This document shows positions 16,285 through 24,991 of a stretch of 46,250 nt of DNA, in pieces (positions within the stretch are counted from its first letter, which is position 1; the number at the start of each line of letters is the position of its first letter). A model generated the notes under the pieces. That model worked only from the letters and a program-made list of their open reading frames with translations, did not search any database and was not told the origin of the DNA. This stretch comes from an uncultured Spirochaeta sp. (GTDB taxonomy: Bacteria; Spirochaetota; Spirochaetia; DSM-27196; Alkalispirochaetaceae). The position numbers were made by a program, and so were the translations under genes. The stretch spans positions 1-46,250 of the forward strand of contig CAJWEZ010000035.1 of NCBI GenBank assembly GCA_913030605.1, given 5' to 3'.

Positions 16285-17606
16285 GATGCTCCTCCAGAGA
16301 AATAGTTCACCAGACGTTGGCAGCCCTCGGCAACCCGGGGACACGCCGCTTCCACGAACGCGTTCTCCGCCGATCGACACGCCGCCCGCGTCTCTCCCGC
16401 GGCACCCGGCGGGTCCTCACGGTACCGGGTGAGCGCCGTGAGGCCGTCGAAATCGACGGTGGAAAGCCGCAACCGCAGCGCCTCCGGCTCGTCACCGAAC
16501 GCCGTACCCGGCAGCGTGGCGACGTTGGTCGTCCGCAACAGGTGTCGCGCCAGCTCGTCGCTGGTGTGGACACCGAAGGAGTCGGCGAGCCTGTGGCGGT
16601 AGCGGTCGAAGTCCGGGTACATGTAGAACCCACCCTGGGGTTCCGCGTAGTCGACACCCAGCACCTGCAGCGTACGCCACACGTACCGCGTGACGATGTC
16701 GTGGATCTCGGTGCACTCCGCGATGTAGCGCTCGATCGCGGGATTTTCCTCGAACGCCGTCAGGACGCTGTACTGGATCGGCGTGGACACCGCGGAGAAC
16801 GTCTCGCTGGCGATCGACCGCAGGACCTGGAACACCGATTCCAGGCGCCGCGGGACCAGGGCCACCCCCAGACGGAACCCGCCAAGGGAGAGATGCTTGC
16901 TCAGTCCGGTGGTCACGATGGTGCCTTCGGGATAGAAGTGGGCGATGCTTCGGTGGGAGCTGCGAAACGCCACCTGCGCGTAGATTTCGTCGGAGATCAC
17001 CAGGATGTTGTACCGGCGACACACCGCGCCGATCTCCTCCAGCTCGGCGGGACCGTAGGTCATGCCGGTGGGGTTGTTCGGATAGTTGAGAATCAGTTTG
17101 GTCGGATTGCGGCCCTCTCGCCGGCTTTCCACGATACGCCGCTCCAGCACCGCCCCGTCCAGTTTGTACGAGGTCTGCGGTCCCAGCGGTATTCGGACCA
17201 CCTCGTCCCGGGTGATGAGTGTCTGGGGAATGTAACTGACCCACGACGGCGCAGGGAACAGCAGATCCCCGTCCACGGCGAGCTGAATGTCGAAGATCAG
17301 CTCCTTGCTCCCGGGGCCGATCATCACGTCGAACTCGTCGTTGTCGATGCTGTGCTTCTTGAGGATGTACTGCCGCGCCCTGGTGCGCAGTTCGCCCATT
17401 CCGGCGGCGGGCATGTACTGGTTCCGGCCGGAATACCCGGAGATCCCGTCCTGGATCGCCGGGTGAACCGGAAACGGCGACTCGCCGAAGCCCATGTGGT
17501 AGACCGTGTGGCCCTGACGACGGTACTCCGCCACCTCCTCGTTGATCAGGAGGGTCGGCGAAAACTTCAGCCCCCGGAGGCTGGGTCGGATCGAAACGCC
17601 GCTCAT
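16281..17606 (-). CDS. Class I/II pyridoxal-phosphate aminotransferase
   Basis: A 441-residue fold-type I aminotransferase of the aspartate aminotransferase superfamily. NYPNNPTG (174-181), SDEIYAQ (205-211), the Schiff-base motif TTGLSKHLSLGGFRLG with K237, and the conserved arginine at 245 are all present. It transfers amino groups between amino acids and 2-oxoacids in the cytoplasm; the substrate cannot be read from sequence. Its N-terminus (MGFGESPFPVHPAIQDG) and 441-residue length place it in a group distinct from AspC. A TACACT -10 box ends 8 nt before the ATG. Downstream it is coupled by ATGA to an exported protein gene. Confidence 0.85.
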   Translation of the reverse strand: MSGVSIRPSLRGLKFSPTLLINEEVAEYRRQGHTVYHMGFGESPFPVHPAIQDGISGYSGRNQYMPAAGMGELRTRARQYILKKHSIDNDEFDVMIGPGSKELIFDIQLAVDGDLLFPAPSWVSYIPQTLITRDEVVRIPLGPQTSYKLDGAVLERRIVESRREGRNPTKLILNYPNNPTGMTYGPAELEEIGAVCRRYNILVISDEIYAQVAFRSSHRSIAHFYPEGTIVTTGLSKHLSLGGFRLGVALVPRRLESVFQVLRSIASETFSAVSTPIQYSVLTAFEENPAIERYIAECTEIHDIVTRYVWRTLQVLGVDYAEPQGGFYMYPDFDRYRHRLADSFGVHTSDELARHLLRTTNVATLPGTAFGDEPEALRLRLSTVDFDGLTALTRYREDPPGAAGETRAACRSAENAFVEAACPRVAEGCQRLVNYFSGGAS

Positions 17607-17614
17607 GGCGGAGA

Positions 17615-17643
17615 AGTGTAGCCCTTCCCGCGCCGCTTGACTA
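17615..17643 (-). promoter_or_regulatory. Predicted short-leader promoter of the class I aminotransferase gene
   Basis: Minus-strand TAGTCA (17638-17643), 17-nt spacer and TACACT (17615-17620). The -10 box ends 8 nt before the ATG at 17606. The -35 overlaps the stop region of the upstream transporter gene. Confidence 0.45.
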
Positions 17644-18588
17644 CGCCGGGTTGAGGGCGAAGTACACCAGAAACGCCGCGATCGAGAACACGGTGTACAG
17701 CGACAGCACGTTGTTGGAGTACGCCAGGTCGTCCGACCGGTCCCCGGGAATGTAGAGCGGCACGATGAACGGCGGCGGGAGAATCAGGAACGTGAACACC
17801 GCGTGGGTAAAAATGCGCGGCAGGCCCAGCATCCCCTCGATCACCGCCGGCACCACCGTGAGCCCCACGGTCACCACGATCGCAAAGCGCAGGACGACCG
17901 TCGGCGCCGCCTGCACGACACCCCGCCGCGTCAGACGGGTGCCGTAGCCGATGACGATGAGAATCAGGGGGCCGATGATCGACCCCAGCATGTTGAGCGC
18001 ACCGATCACCGCGGACGGAGCGAGCGCGCCGGTTACCCAGTCCCCCGCCCCGAGCAGGTTCAGCAGCGTTCCCGCCAGGATCGCCACGATCACCGGTGAG
18101 GTCACAAAGGACCGCACGGTCTCTCCGATGCTGCCGCCGACGCCGTAGCGCAGCCGCAGGAGCGTGACAAACACAAACCAGATGAAGAGCTCGTGGGGCA
18201 GCCCGACCACGCTGATCACGCCGACCTGCTGCATGCCGTAGGCGGTGCCGAAGAGACTGATGCCGAGCATGCCGAACTCGAAACCGGTCATGAGGAACGG
18301 CACCGGCCGCGGCCACCCGGGCAGCCGGCCGGCGGCGTACCCGACCCCAAGCAGCAGGAAGAGCAGCACCGGCATGAATACGAATATCCCCAGGTAGCGT
18401 CCTTCGAACTCGATCGTGAGAAATGCCACGAAGAGCACCGCCGGAAGCGCCACGTTCACGATCAGGGCCTTGATCTCGGCGAGGCCCGTGTCGGAAATGA
18501 TGCGGAGCCGGCGGATCACCGCCCCCAGGACGATCAGGAGAACAATCGGCACCGTCGTGGTTATGGTGCCCTCGATCTGTTGCAGCAT
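17641..18588 (-). CDS. AEC-family (auxin efflux carrier) permease
   Basis: A 315-residue membrane protein with about ten hydrophobic segments and the inverted-repeat layout of AEC transporters, which export or take up organic acids such as malate. The opening is MLQQIEGTITTTVPIVLLIV; LPAVLFVAFLTIEFEG lies near residue 48 and ILAGTLLNLLGAGDWV near 170. The start at 18588 was preferred to an ATG at 18597 because that ATG overlaps a perfect-looking -10 box (TACAAT, 18596-18601) that ends 7 nt before 18588. A much longer upstream extension of the frame is arginine-rich and not credible. No Shine-Dalgarno is present. Confidence 0.8.
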   Translation of the reverse strand: MLQQIEGTITTTVPIVLLIVLGAVIRRLRIISDTGLAEIKALIVNVALPAVLFVAFLTIEFEGRYLGIFVFMPVLLFLLLGVGYAAGRLPGWPRPVPFLMTGFEFGMLGISLFGTAYGMQQVGVISVVGLPHELFIWFVFVTLLRLRYGVGGSIGETVRSFVTSPVIVAILAGTLLNLLGAGDWVTGALAPSAVIGALNMLGSIIGPLILIVIGYGTRLTRRGVVQAAPTVVLRFAIVVTVGLTVVPAVIEGMLGLPRIFTHAVFTFLILPPPFIVPLYIPGDRSDDLAYSNNVLSLYTVFSIAAFLVYFALNPA

Positions 18589-18595
18589 GGGAAGC

Positions 18596-18601
18596 ATTGT
18601 A
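18596..18601 (-). promoter_or_regulatory. Start-proximal -10 box of the AEC transporter gene
   Basis: TACAAT on the minus strand ends 7 nt before the ATG at 18588 and overlaps the competing upstream ATG, which decides the start. The hexamer 17 nt further upstream (GCGACC) is a poor -35. Confidence 0.5.
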
Positions 18602-18700
18602 GCAGAAAACGGCGAGCGGGTCGCCGGGGCGTCGCGCCGCGTCGGCGCCGATCGCCGCGGGCGCCGGTCGCCGCGGGCGCCACCGCCGCGCCGACGATGA

Positions 18701-20260
18701 CTACCGCATGCGCCGGCGAAGCGACCGGCGCACCTCGTGGGCGCAGTTGTAGCCCGGCGCGCCGAAGATACCGCCGCCGGGGTGCTGCCCGGCGTTGGCC
18801 ATGTAGAGCCCCGGCAGCGGTGTCGCATAGTTCGACATCTCCGGCAACGGCCGAAACATGAACATCTGGTCGATCACCATCTCCACGTGCATCACGTTGG
18901 CGTTGGGCATGCTGTGCTTCTCCGCGATCACCTTCGGCGTCTGAATGTACATGTCGATGAGCTGGTCGCTCGTGCCCGGGGCAAAGCGATCCATGACCGA
19001 GAACAGCTTCCGCGCCTCCCGCTCTGCGATCGCATCCCAGTCGCCGCCGTCGCGGAGCCGGTAGGGATAGTACTGCCCCCACAGAAACAGCGTGTGCTTG
19101 CCGGGAGGTGCCAGGCTGGGATCCACCCTGCTGAACGTCATCGCGACGATCGCGGGGTCCTTCGCCGGTTCGCCGCGGAGGTAGTCGGCGTAGGCGTCGT
19201 TGAGGTACTGCGGCGTCGGGCAGATCAGCTGGATCCCCTTGTGCATCTCATCGGCGGAGGTGTCGGAGAGCGTGTACTCCGGCAGCCGGTCCACCGCCGC
19301 CCGGACCACCATGCCGAAACCGTTTCCTACGTGGATCCGCTCGATGCGGCTGCGCACGTCGGCGGGAACCCAGTTCCGCAGGAGATTGAGGAAGGTGACC
19401 CAGACGTGGGCGTTGGACACCACCCGGCGGCCGGTGTATACGTCGCCGTGCACCGTCCTGACACCGGTGGCGCGGCCGCGTTCCACCAGGATTTCGTCCA
19501 CCTCCTGGTTCGGCAGCACCTCGCCGCCGTGGTCGCGGATGTACGCCGCCAGAGCCTGCGTGAGCATGCCGGACCCGCCCAGGGGGCGCGCCGGTCCCGT
19601 GCGGTGAATCAGCGAGTGCCAGCCGATGAACTCGGCGCTGGCGGCGTCCGTCGGAGGTGGGCCCGACTGGGCACCCCACCATGCCAGCGCCGCCCGGACG
19701 CGATCGTCTTCGAACGTGTCGTTGATCAGGCGTCCGTAGCTCTGGAAGAGCTGCCGGAGCATGTCCGTGCGGTCCCGACGCGAGTCGTGGAGCTTGCGAA
19801 ATGCGAAGGTCGACGCGATCGACCGACCCGTGGGAGGCTTGAGAAACAGGTCGAACACGGCGTCGTTGAGGGGCTGCCACCGCTTGATGAAGGCGCGGTA
19901 CGCCTCGGCGTCGTGCTCGTTGAGCCGGGCGATGCTGTCCACGGTGCGGTCCAGGTCCACATAGAAGCGCAGATCCGAGCCGTCCGGAAACGGCGCTGTC
20001 ATGAACGGATCGAGGGGGATGTACTCCAGGCCGTACTTCGCCAGCTCCAGATCCTGCACGATCGGCGTGTGGTGGATCAGGAAGTGCGCCGAGCCACCGA
20101 CGTCCATCTGGTAACCGCCGAACATCTCCTCGGTGCACACGGCACCGCCGATCGTATCGCGACGTTCCAGCACGGTGACGCGATACCCCCACTTGGCGAG
20201 GTAGGCGGCGGTGACCAGGCCATTGTGACCGCTCCCGACGACGATGACATCTGTGTCCAT
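18701..20260 (-). CDS. CrtI-fold FAD-dependent oxidoreductase (PYROXD2-like)
   Basis: A 519-residue flavoprotein of the phytoene-dehydrogenase-related group (COG1233). The FAD motif is VVGSGHNGLVTAAYLAKWG (residues 7-25) followed by VLERRDTIGGA. The C-terminus has LPGLYMANAGQHPGGGIFGA, the second FAD-contact motif, and ends with an Arg-rich tail. It is clearly different from the CrtI copy at 8534-10051 and closer to the PYROXD2 group, whose substrates are poorly known. The start at 20260 is fixed by the FAD motif at residue 6 and a TATTTT -10 box ending 7 nt upstream. Confidence 0.82.
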   Translation of the reverse strand: MDTDVIVVGSGHNGLVTAAYLAKWGYRVTVLERRDTIGGAVCTEEMFGGYQMDVGGSAHFLIHHTPIVQDLELAKYGLEYIPLDPFMTAPFPDGSDLRFYVDLDRTVDSIARLNEHDAEAYRAFIKRWQPLNDAVFDLFLKPPTGRSIASTFAFRKLHDSRRDRTDMLRQLFQSYGRLINDTFEDDRVRAALAWWGAQSGPPPTDAASAEFIGWHSLIHRTGPARPLGGSGMLTQALAAYIRDHGGEVLPNQEVDEILVERGRATGVRTVHGDVYTGRRVVSNAHVWVTFLNLLRNWVPADVRSRIERIHVGNGFGMVVRAAVDRLPEYTLSDTSADEMHKGIQLICPTPQYLNDAYADYLRGEPAKDPAIVAMTFSRVDPSLAPPGKHTLFLWGQYYPYRLRDGGDWDAIAEREARKLFSVMDRFAPGTSDQLIDMYIQTPKVIAEKHSMPNANVMHVEMVIDQMFMFRPLPEMSNYATPLPGLYMANAGQHPGGGIFGAPGYNCAHEVRRSLRRRMR

Positions 20261-20267
20261 GCACGCG

Positions 20268-20296
20268 AAAATACGCCCCCCGGGGCGCCGGGGCAA
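20268..20296 (-). promoter_or_regulatory. Predicted leaderless promoter of the PYROXD2-like gene
   Basis: Minus-strand TTGCCC (20291-20296), exactly 17 nt, then TATTTT (20268-20273), ending 7 nt before the ATG at 20260. Confidence 0.6.
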
Positions 20297-20398
20297 GTAC
20301 GGTGCGGCGGGCGAACCCCGGAACGCGTGGCCGCTCACCGCCGGCGCGCTTGTCCCGGGGGGTCTGCGGCGGTAGTTTGTGCACCGGAGGGTACCGAC

Positions 20399-20917
20399 GT
20401 GTCGACCTACTGGACCAAACCCCGAATCGTATTCGCCGTCTGGGCCGCCGTGGAACTGATCGGCTGGCTGACAACGCACCTGTTTTTTATGGATCCCCGG
20501 GCAAACTGGCTGTGGCTGGTGCTGTCCGTGATCGCCTTCGTCCCCATGGTGCGCTACATGCCCTGGAAGAACCGGAAGCTCCGCAAAATCCTGCTCCTGT
20601 GGGTCATCGTGGTGGCCGCGGGCATGGCGGTGTCCTTTCTGGCGTTTGTGGTGCCGGCGCTGGGGATCGTGGCGGCGTACCTCGGCGTGTTCTGGCTGCT
20701 GCTGATGGGTGTGGCGTTCCTGATCAACGCGCTGTGGTGGACGCCGGAGCTGTTCCTGATCGGTGGCGCGGTACAGATCGTCGCGGCGCTTGTACCGCTC
20801 GCGGTGGGTAGTCTGCTCTACTATCAGTATCTGATCGCGGCGATAGCCGGGACCGGCGCGATGCTGATTCTGCTGCCCAACCGGCGACTGCGCAAACCGT
20901 CGCGGTCAGCGGCCTGA
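20399..20917 (+). CDS. Small multi-pass membrane protein of unknown function
   Basis: A 172-residue hydrophobic protein with about five or six membrane segments (IVFAVWAAVELIGWLTTHLF, WLWLVLSVIAFVPMV, LLLWVIVVAAGMAVSFLAFV and others) joined by short basic loops (MPWKNRKLRK near 57-66) and a basic C-terminus. I do not recognise a family. The GTG start at 20399 is supported by GGAGGG 7 nt upstream, so this gene is translated from a normal site. Its stop overlaps the convergent aminopeptidase gene by 12 nt. It could be a small transporter subunit or a sensor, but nothing in the sequence decides this. Confidence 0.7.
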   Translation: MSTYWTKPRIVFAVWAAVELIGWLTTHLFFMDPRANWLWLVLSVIAFVPMVRYMPWKNRKLRKILLLWVIVVAAGMAVSFLAFVVPALGIVAAYLGVFWLLLMGVAFLINALWWTPELFLIGGAVQIVAALVPLAVGSLLYYQYLIAAIAGTGAMLILLPNRRLRKPSRSAA

Positions 20918-22012
20918 CGGCAGCCGCGGGCCCAGCAGGTCGAAGGGGTCACCCCGGCGCCGCCGCGGCAGCGCGCGCCACCGGTTCACGCGCCTCTGAA
21001 GCTCGGCCACCGTGCCGCGGAGGTCGCCGCCGGCCGCGGTGCGGGAGAACGCCGCGAAGCGCTCCTGGCGCCCGCTGTAGGTCTGAAAGAGGTCCAGGTA
21101 GGCGTTGTTCACCCGCGTATCGGCGAAAAAGCGGTACCGGTCGGTCCGGTAGTGGTCGTCGTAGCGCGCCGCGAAGCGTTCCTGAAACGCCCCGATCGTG
21201 TCCGCCTTTTCCCGCCTCAGTGTCTCCACCGGGGCCCCCGCCCGGCGGGCGTACAGCGCCGCCAGTTCGTCCCGGAGTGCCAGCACATCCCTCCGGAACC
21301 GTTCCACGTCGGCGCGATCATCGCGGACCGAGTGTACCTCCGGTGAGTCGGCACCGTAGCGGTCCTCGAGATACAGGACCGCGCCGGCGCGTCCCACGTA
21401 GGTGGCAAACTCCTCGTTGAACGAGGCGTGCCCCGGCACCCAGATCGTGGCGTGCGCCATCTCGTGAATGATCAGCTCCGCGAGACGCGCGTCGGAGTAG
21501 CTCTGCATGTACGAGACCAGCGGATCCCGCAGGTACCCCAGCGTGGAAAACGCCTCCACCGGGCGGACGATGACGTCCCATCCACGACGGTCCAGGCGGC
21601 GGGCAAGACGGCGCGCCGGTTCGGGCCGGTAGAAGCCCTTGTACGGTACGCGCCCGACGACCGGAAACCACCATTCCTTGCGGACGAAACTGAACTCCCG
21701 CGCCGCCGATACCACGTCCACGAGGTGGTCGCGATCGCTGCGGTAGTAGGTCGTGTATCCGTCACCGGCGGCGAGCCCGAGTCGCGTCTCGGCAAATGTC
21801 CGGATCGTCGCAACCCGCTGCAGAAGCTCCCGCTCCCCGGCGCTGAGGTCGTCCGCGGGAATCCGGTCCACGGGGCGCGCCGCGATCTGCTGCGCCGCCA
21901 GGTGGTAGCCCTGACCGGCGAGGTAACACGAGGACAGTACCGTCGTCACGGGGAGCGCGAGAACGAACGCGACCCTTCGTGCTATGCTGCGACCCGTTAT
22001 GACCCTTCTCAC
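20906..22012 (-). CDS. Lipoprotein aminopeptidase (COG4324 family)
   Basis: A 368-residue predicted aminopeptidase of the COG4324 (Aminopep) family, anchored as a lipoprotein. The signal ends in LSSC with the cysteine 29 residues from the GTG start. The zinc site is HEMAH in LAELIIHEMAHATIWVPGH (around residue 188), followed by NEEFATYVGR, which supplies a further ligand. It should trim peptides in the periplasm or at the outer membrane. The GTG at 22012 is the only start giving a lipoprotein signal; a TAAGCT box ends 8 nt upstream. The 3' end overlaps the membrane-protein gene by 12 nt, and the 5' end lies head to head with the next gene. Confidence 0.8.
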   Translation of the reverse strand: MRRVITGRSIARRVAFVLALPVTTVLSSCYLAGQGYHLAAQQIAARPVDRIPADDLSAGERELLQRVATIRTFAETRLGLAAGDGYTTYYRSDRDHLVDVVSAAREFSFVRKEWWFPVVGRVPYKGFYRPEPARRLARRLDRRGWDVIVRPVEAFSTLGYLRDPLVSYMQSYSDARLAELIIHEMAHATIWVPGHASFNEEFATYVGRAGAVLYLEDRYGADSPEVHSVRDDRADVERFRRDVLALRDELAALYARRAGAPVETLRREKADTIGAFQERFAARYDDHYRTDRYRFFADTRVNNAYLDLFQTYSGRQERFAAFSRTAAGGDLRGTVAELQRRVNRWRALPRRRRGDPFDLLGPRLPSGR

Positions 22013-22550
22013 GATGGTTGAGCTTACCAGAGAAGCGCTCCCCGATGCACCGGACGGGGCGCTGGTCACCCGACGCGGCATCGGTTCCTCGCGCTACGAC
22101 CTCGTCCTGATCGCACCAACGCCCGGCGTTGCCGAGACGGTCCATCGTCTGGCGGGCCTGTTTCGCCGGGCCGGCCACACCGTCGGCGAGGCTGTCGCCG
22201 GTGACGACCGCGCTCCGCGCCCCGATACCACCCAACTGGACGACGCACTGTGCAGCGTGGTGGTTGTACCGGAGCGCGAGCGCATCGGCAGCCAGTGGTT
22301 CTGGTGGCTGTGGGGCCGGGCCGAGGCCGTGACCCGGCGACAGGCGATGCTGCCGATCAGTACGAAGGACAGCGCCAAACCGCCGGCGGAGTTCCGACCG
22401 CGGATCCCCTCGCCCCTCACCGCGTTTCCGTATCTGGGACGCTCCCGCGCGGTTGGGGAAGAGGTCGACTCCATCTGGGTGGCGCCGGCGGGGGCTCCGA
22501 CCACGACCCGCGACGCCGTCAATCTCGACTTCTGGATTCACGAGCGCTGA
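21999..22550 (+). CDS. Orphan protein with a possible TIR-like fold
   Basis: A 183-residue protein that I do not recognise by family. Its layout recalls a TIR domain: a strand YDLVLIA near residue 32, a helix GVAETVHRLAGLFRRAGHTV, then a strand CSVVVVPE, a segment SQWFWWLWGRAEAV with the S/W...E spacing of TIR active helices, and a strand MLPI. The C-terminus is DSIWVAP...DFWIHER. It has no membrane segment. The start is uncertain: ATG at 21999 (near a TATGCT box at 21983-21988) or ATG at 22014. With 21999 the gene overlaps the divergent aminopeptidase start by 14 nt. The stop overlaps the convergent methyltransferase gene by 32 nt. A conserved protein of another fold is equally possible. Confidence 0.55.
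   Translation: MTLLTMVELTREALPDAPDGALVTRRGIGSSRYDLVLIAPTPGVAETVHRLAGLFRRAGHTVGEAVAGDDRAPRPDTTQLDDALCSVVVVPERERIGSQWFWWLWGRAEAVTRRQAMLPISTKDSAKPPAEFRPRIPSPLTAFPYLGRSRAVGEEVDSIWVAPAGAPTTTRDAVNLDFWIHER
22021..22026 (-). promoter_or_regulatory. Start-proximal -10 box of the aminopeptidase gene
   Basis: TAAGCT on the minus strand, ending 8 nt before the GTG at 22012, inside the beginning of the divergent gene. The two transcripts would be complementary over about 20 nt at their 5' ends. Confidence 0.4.
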
Positions 22551-23175
22551 GCGCGGGTGGCGTCGCACATCCCCAGACAAACACGCCGTTGCGGTCGCGG
22601 TGAACGGTTTCCGTGCGAAACCCGGCCGTCGCAAGCGTGTCCAACGTGTCCCGATTGAGGTTGCAGCCGCGGGATATCCCGTTCCAGACGGGGTTGATCG
22701 CGTCGAACGCAGCCGCCATGCGCGGGTGGGCCGGACGGACGTGTTCGAGAAACAGGTACCGGCCCCCCGGTTTGAGCACCCGGGCGATCTCGTCAAACCC
22801 GCAGGGGGCGCAGGGAACGGAGCAGAATACCAGCGTCGCCACCACCGTATCGAAGACGCCGTCGGCAAACGGCAGCCGCTGGGCGTCGATTCGGGCGGAG
22901 TCCATACGCCGTGCCAGGCGGGGGTTCACCCGCAGCGCGCGGGCGTCCAGCACGGTCCGCCGATCGTCCACGTCGGTGGTGGTCAGCGACGCCACAAGAC
23001 CGGGATCGTAGAACGGAAGGTTGGCACCGGTGCCGGCGCCGACTTCCAGCACCGCCCCGGAGGCGGTCGATATCAGGCGGCGCCGGATGCGCCGCAGACG
23101 CAGTACCTCCAGCGGGGCCATGGCGGTATCGAACAGGACCGCCGACAGGTGTCGCGAGACAGCGGTGAGCGTCAT
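22519..23175 (-). CDS. Class I SAM-dependent methyltransferase
   Basis: A 218-residue Rossmann-fold methyltransferase. Motif I is [15 protein letters not shown] (about residues 42-56), with the acidic residue after strand 2 at TTTDVDD, motif II at [20 protein letters not shown], and the post-motif [16 protein letters not shown]. This is the pattern of UbiE/Methyltransf_11-type enzymes acting on small molecules or lipids. A cluster of cysteines ([11 protein letters not shown]) near residue 120 is seen in this subgroup. Its ATG overlaps the stop of the histidine kinase gene (ATGA), so the two are translationally coupled. The 3' end overlaps the convergent orphan gene by 32 nt. Confidence 0.85.
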   Translation of the reverse strand: MTLTAVSRHLSAVLFDTAMAPLEVLRLRRIRRRLISTASGAVLEVGAGTGANLPFYDPGLVASLTTTDVDDRRTVLDARALRVNPRLARRMDSARIDAQRLPFADGVFDTVVATLVFCSVPCAPCGFDEIARVLKPGGRYLFLEHVRPAHPRMAAAFDAINPVWNGISRGCNLNRDTLDTLATAGFRTETVHRDRNGVFVWGCATPPALSARESRSRD

Positions 23176-24956
23176 TCGTCCTCCCCCCGGGGAAACGAGA
23201 ACTCGACGTCGAGGCCCGGATCTCCGCTGGCGAAGGTGACGCTGCCGTGAAGCTGCGCCGCCAGAGCGTCCACCAGCTGAAGACCCAGCGATTCCGTCCG
23301 GTCGATCGAGGCACCGAGGCCCACGCCCCAGTCACGAACGCGGATACGCGTGGTCCCGTCGATCGCGTCCACGGCCAGCCTGATTTCGCCGCGACCGTCG
23401 GGGTACGCGTATTTGATCGCGTTGGACACGAGTTCGTTGACCACGAGGCCCACGGGTATCGCCTGGTCCAGGTGCAGCGAGATGTCCCGAACCTCCCGGG
23501 AGACACGTATCCCGTCGGCGGAGGCGGTCATGGCGCTGTAGAGCGACGTCATGAGCTCTTCGAGGTATGGTCCCAGATCGATTCGCGCGAGCGACGTCCC
23601 CTGGTACAGCTGCTCGTGGACCAGGGCCATCGACTGCACCCGCGTCTCGCAGTCCTTGAAGTAGTCCAGAGACTGCCGGTCGTCAATGAAGCTGCTCTGG
23701 ATATTGAGAATACTGGAGATCACCTGCAGGTTGTTTTTCACGCGGTGGTGGATCTCCTTGAGCAGGATCTCCTTCTCCGACAGCGACTCCCGCAGTCGCG
23801 CCGCCACCACCGCACGCCGGCGAACGTTGACAAACAGCAGCGAGATCAGCAGGCCCATGGCAACGAGCACGACGATTACCACCATGATCTCGGCCCGGTA
23901 CTCGTCCCACATGCTCTCGCGCTGATTGAGGATGATCGATCCCGCCGGCAGACCGCCGCGGGGTACGCCGGCCGCGACAAGCGGTCGCATGTCAAAGATC
24001 CAGCGATTGGGACTCTCCGACGAGACCGGGATATCCTGCACCGGAACGCCCGACAGGATGCGCCGCACCATGTGTGCCGCCGCGATACCCTGGGCACGGC
24101 CGCTGGCGAGGTACCCGCCGGCTACGCCGCTCCCGATGAAGAAGTCCCACATCACGAACACGGGCACCGGCATGGCGCGACTCACGATCGCACCGGCGCG
24201 CCAGAAATCCGCCACGGATCCGTCGTCCTCGAGGACGGAGGACGCGAGAAACACGACGTCACCGGGGCGAACCTGGGCCGCCACGCGTTCCAGACCACGG
24301 ATCGTGATCGCGTCGTAGACGCGCGTCTCCGGTGGATCGTCCATCGCCGCGATCGTGCGGTCCAGGATCGCCCGGTTGCGCTGGTAGGTCAGCGTGCCGT
24401 CTCCGAGAACGAACAGCCGCCCTTCGGGAAAGAGCGCGAACGCCATGTTGAGCGTGCGATCCATCTGGACTTCCTCGGGTACGCCGGTTACCTGGGTGAG
24501 TCCCTCGGTCAGCTCCGGTGTGTAGTCGTTGATGCCGGCGAACACCGTGGGCACCTCGCCAAAGATCCGGTCGCGGTACCGTCGCACAAACTCCAGGGCC
24601 CGGTTGTCGGTTACCACCAGCACGTCGAACGTCCACCCGTCGTATTTGGCCGCCATGAGCTCGGCCTGGGCCGCAAAGTACGACGGCGTGGTGTGGTATT
24701 TGCTGTCGAGGTACTCGCTGAAGACAGCCGCGTAGTCGAAGGGGTCCGCGTGGAGAATCTCACGGATTCCCGCGTCCATGTCACGCGTCCACTGAAAGTC
24801 GGTCCCGTACGAATGGATCACGAGGACCCGGGCCGGTGATGCCGAGCCGTCTCCCGGCAACGGCAGCGACCGGTCCCCGGACTCCTGGCCGGAGACCGTG
24901 GCACACAGAGAGAACAGCAGAAGCAGTGAGATCATCGCCGGCCGGCGTCGGGCCAT
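23172..24956 (-). CDS. Sensor histidine kinase with periplasmic substrate-binding-like domain
   Basis: A 594-residue membrane kinase. Residues 1-23 are a signal anchor; about 43-330 resemble the ABC-type substrate-binding domain ([46 protein letters not shown]), then a membrane helix at about 358-378 ([20 protein letters not shown]). The cytoplasmic part has the HisKA_2 phosphoacceptor helix [19 protein letters not shown] and HATPase boxes [13 protein letters not shown] and DWGVGLG. Such kinases sense a small molecule in the periplasm and phosphorylate a response regulator; none is encoded nearby. It sits 31 nt downstream of oppF but has its own TATACT box ending 7 nt before the ATG. Confidence 0.88.
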   Translation of the reverse strand: MARRRPAMISLLLLFSLCATVSGQESGDRSLPLPGDGSASPARVLVIHSYGTDFQWTRDMDAGIREILHADPFDYAAVFSEYLDSKYHTTPSYFAAQAELMAAKYDGWTFDVLVVTDNRALEFVRRYRDRIFGEVPTVFAGINDYTPELTEGLTQVTGVPEEVQMDRTLNMAFALFPEGRLFVLGDGTLTYQRNRAILDRTIAAMDDPPETRVYDAITIRGLERVAAQVRPGDVVFLASSVLEDDGSVADFWRAGAIVSRAMPVPVFVMWDFFIGSGVAGGYLASGRAQGIAAAHMVRRILSGVPVQDIPVSSESPNRWIFDMRPLVAAGVPRGGLPAGSIILNQRESMWDEYRAEIMVVIVVLVAMGLLISLLFVNVRRRAVVAARLRESLSEKEILLKEIHHRVKNNLQVISSILNIQSSFIDDRQSLDYFKDCETRVQSMALVHEQLYQGTSLARIDLGPYLEELMTSLYSAMTASADGIRVSREVRDISLHLDQAIPVGLVVNELVSNAIKYAYPDGRGEIRLAVDAIDGTTRIRVRDWGVGLGASIDRTESLGLQLVDALAAQLHGSVTFASGDPGLDVEFSFPRGEDE

Positions 24957-24963
24957 AGGTTTC

Positions 24964-24991
24964 AGTATACCGCACTGTGCGGGGAGCTCAA
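24964..24991 (-). promoter_or_regulatory. Predicted leaderless promoter of the sensor kinase gene
   Basis: Minus-strand TTGAGC (24986-24991), a 16-nt spacer and TATACT (24964-24969). The -10 box ends 7 nt before the ATG. The -35 overlaps the oppF stop codon, so the kinase can be expressed without the Opp operon. Confidence 0.55.

Noticed and set aside
18737..20398. Long plus-strand open frame that continues into the small membrane protein gene at 20399
   Set aside because: The upstream part is antisense to the PYROXD2-like flavoprotein; only the part after the GTG with GGAGGG looks like a real protein.
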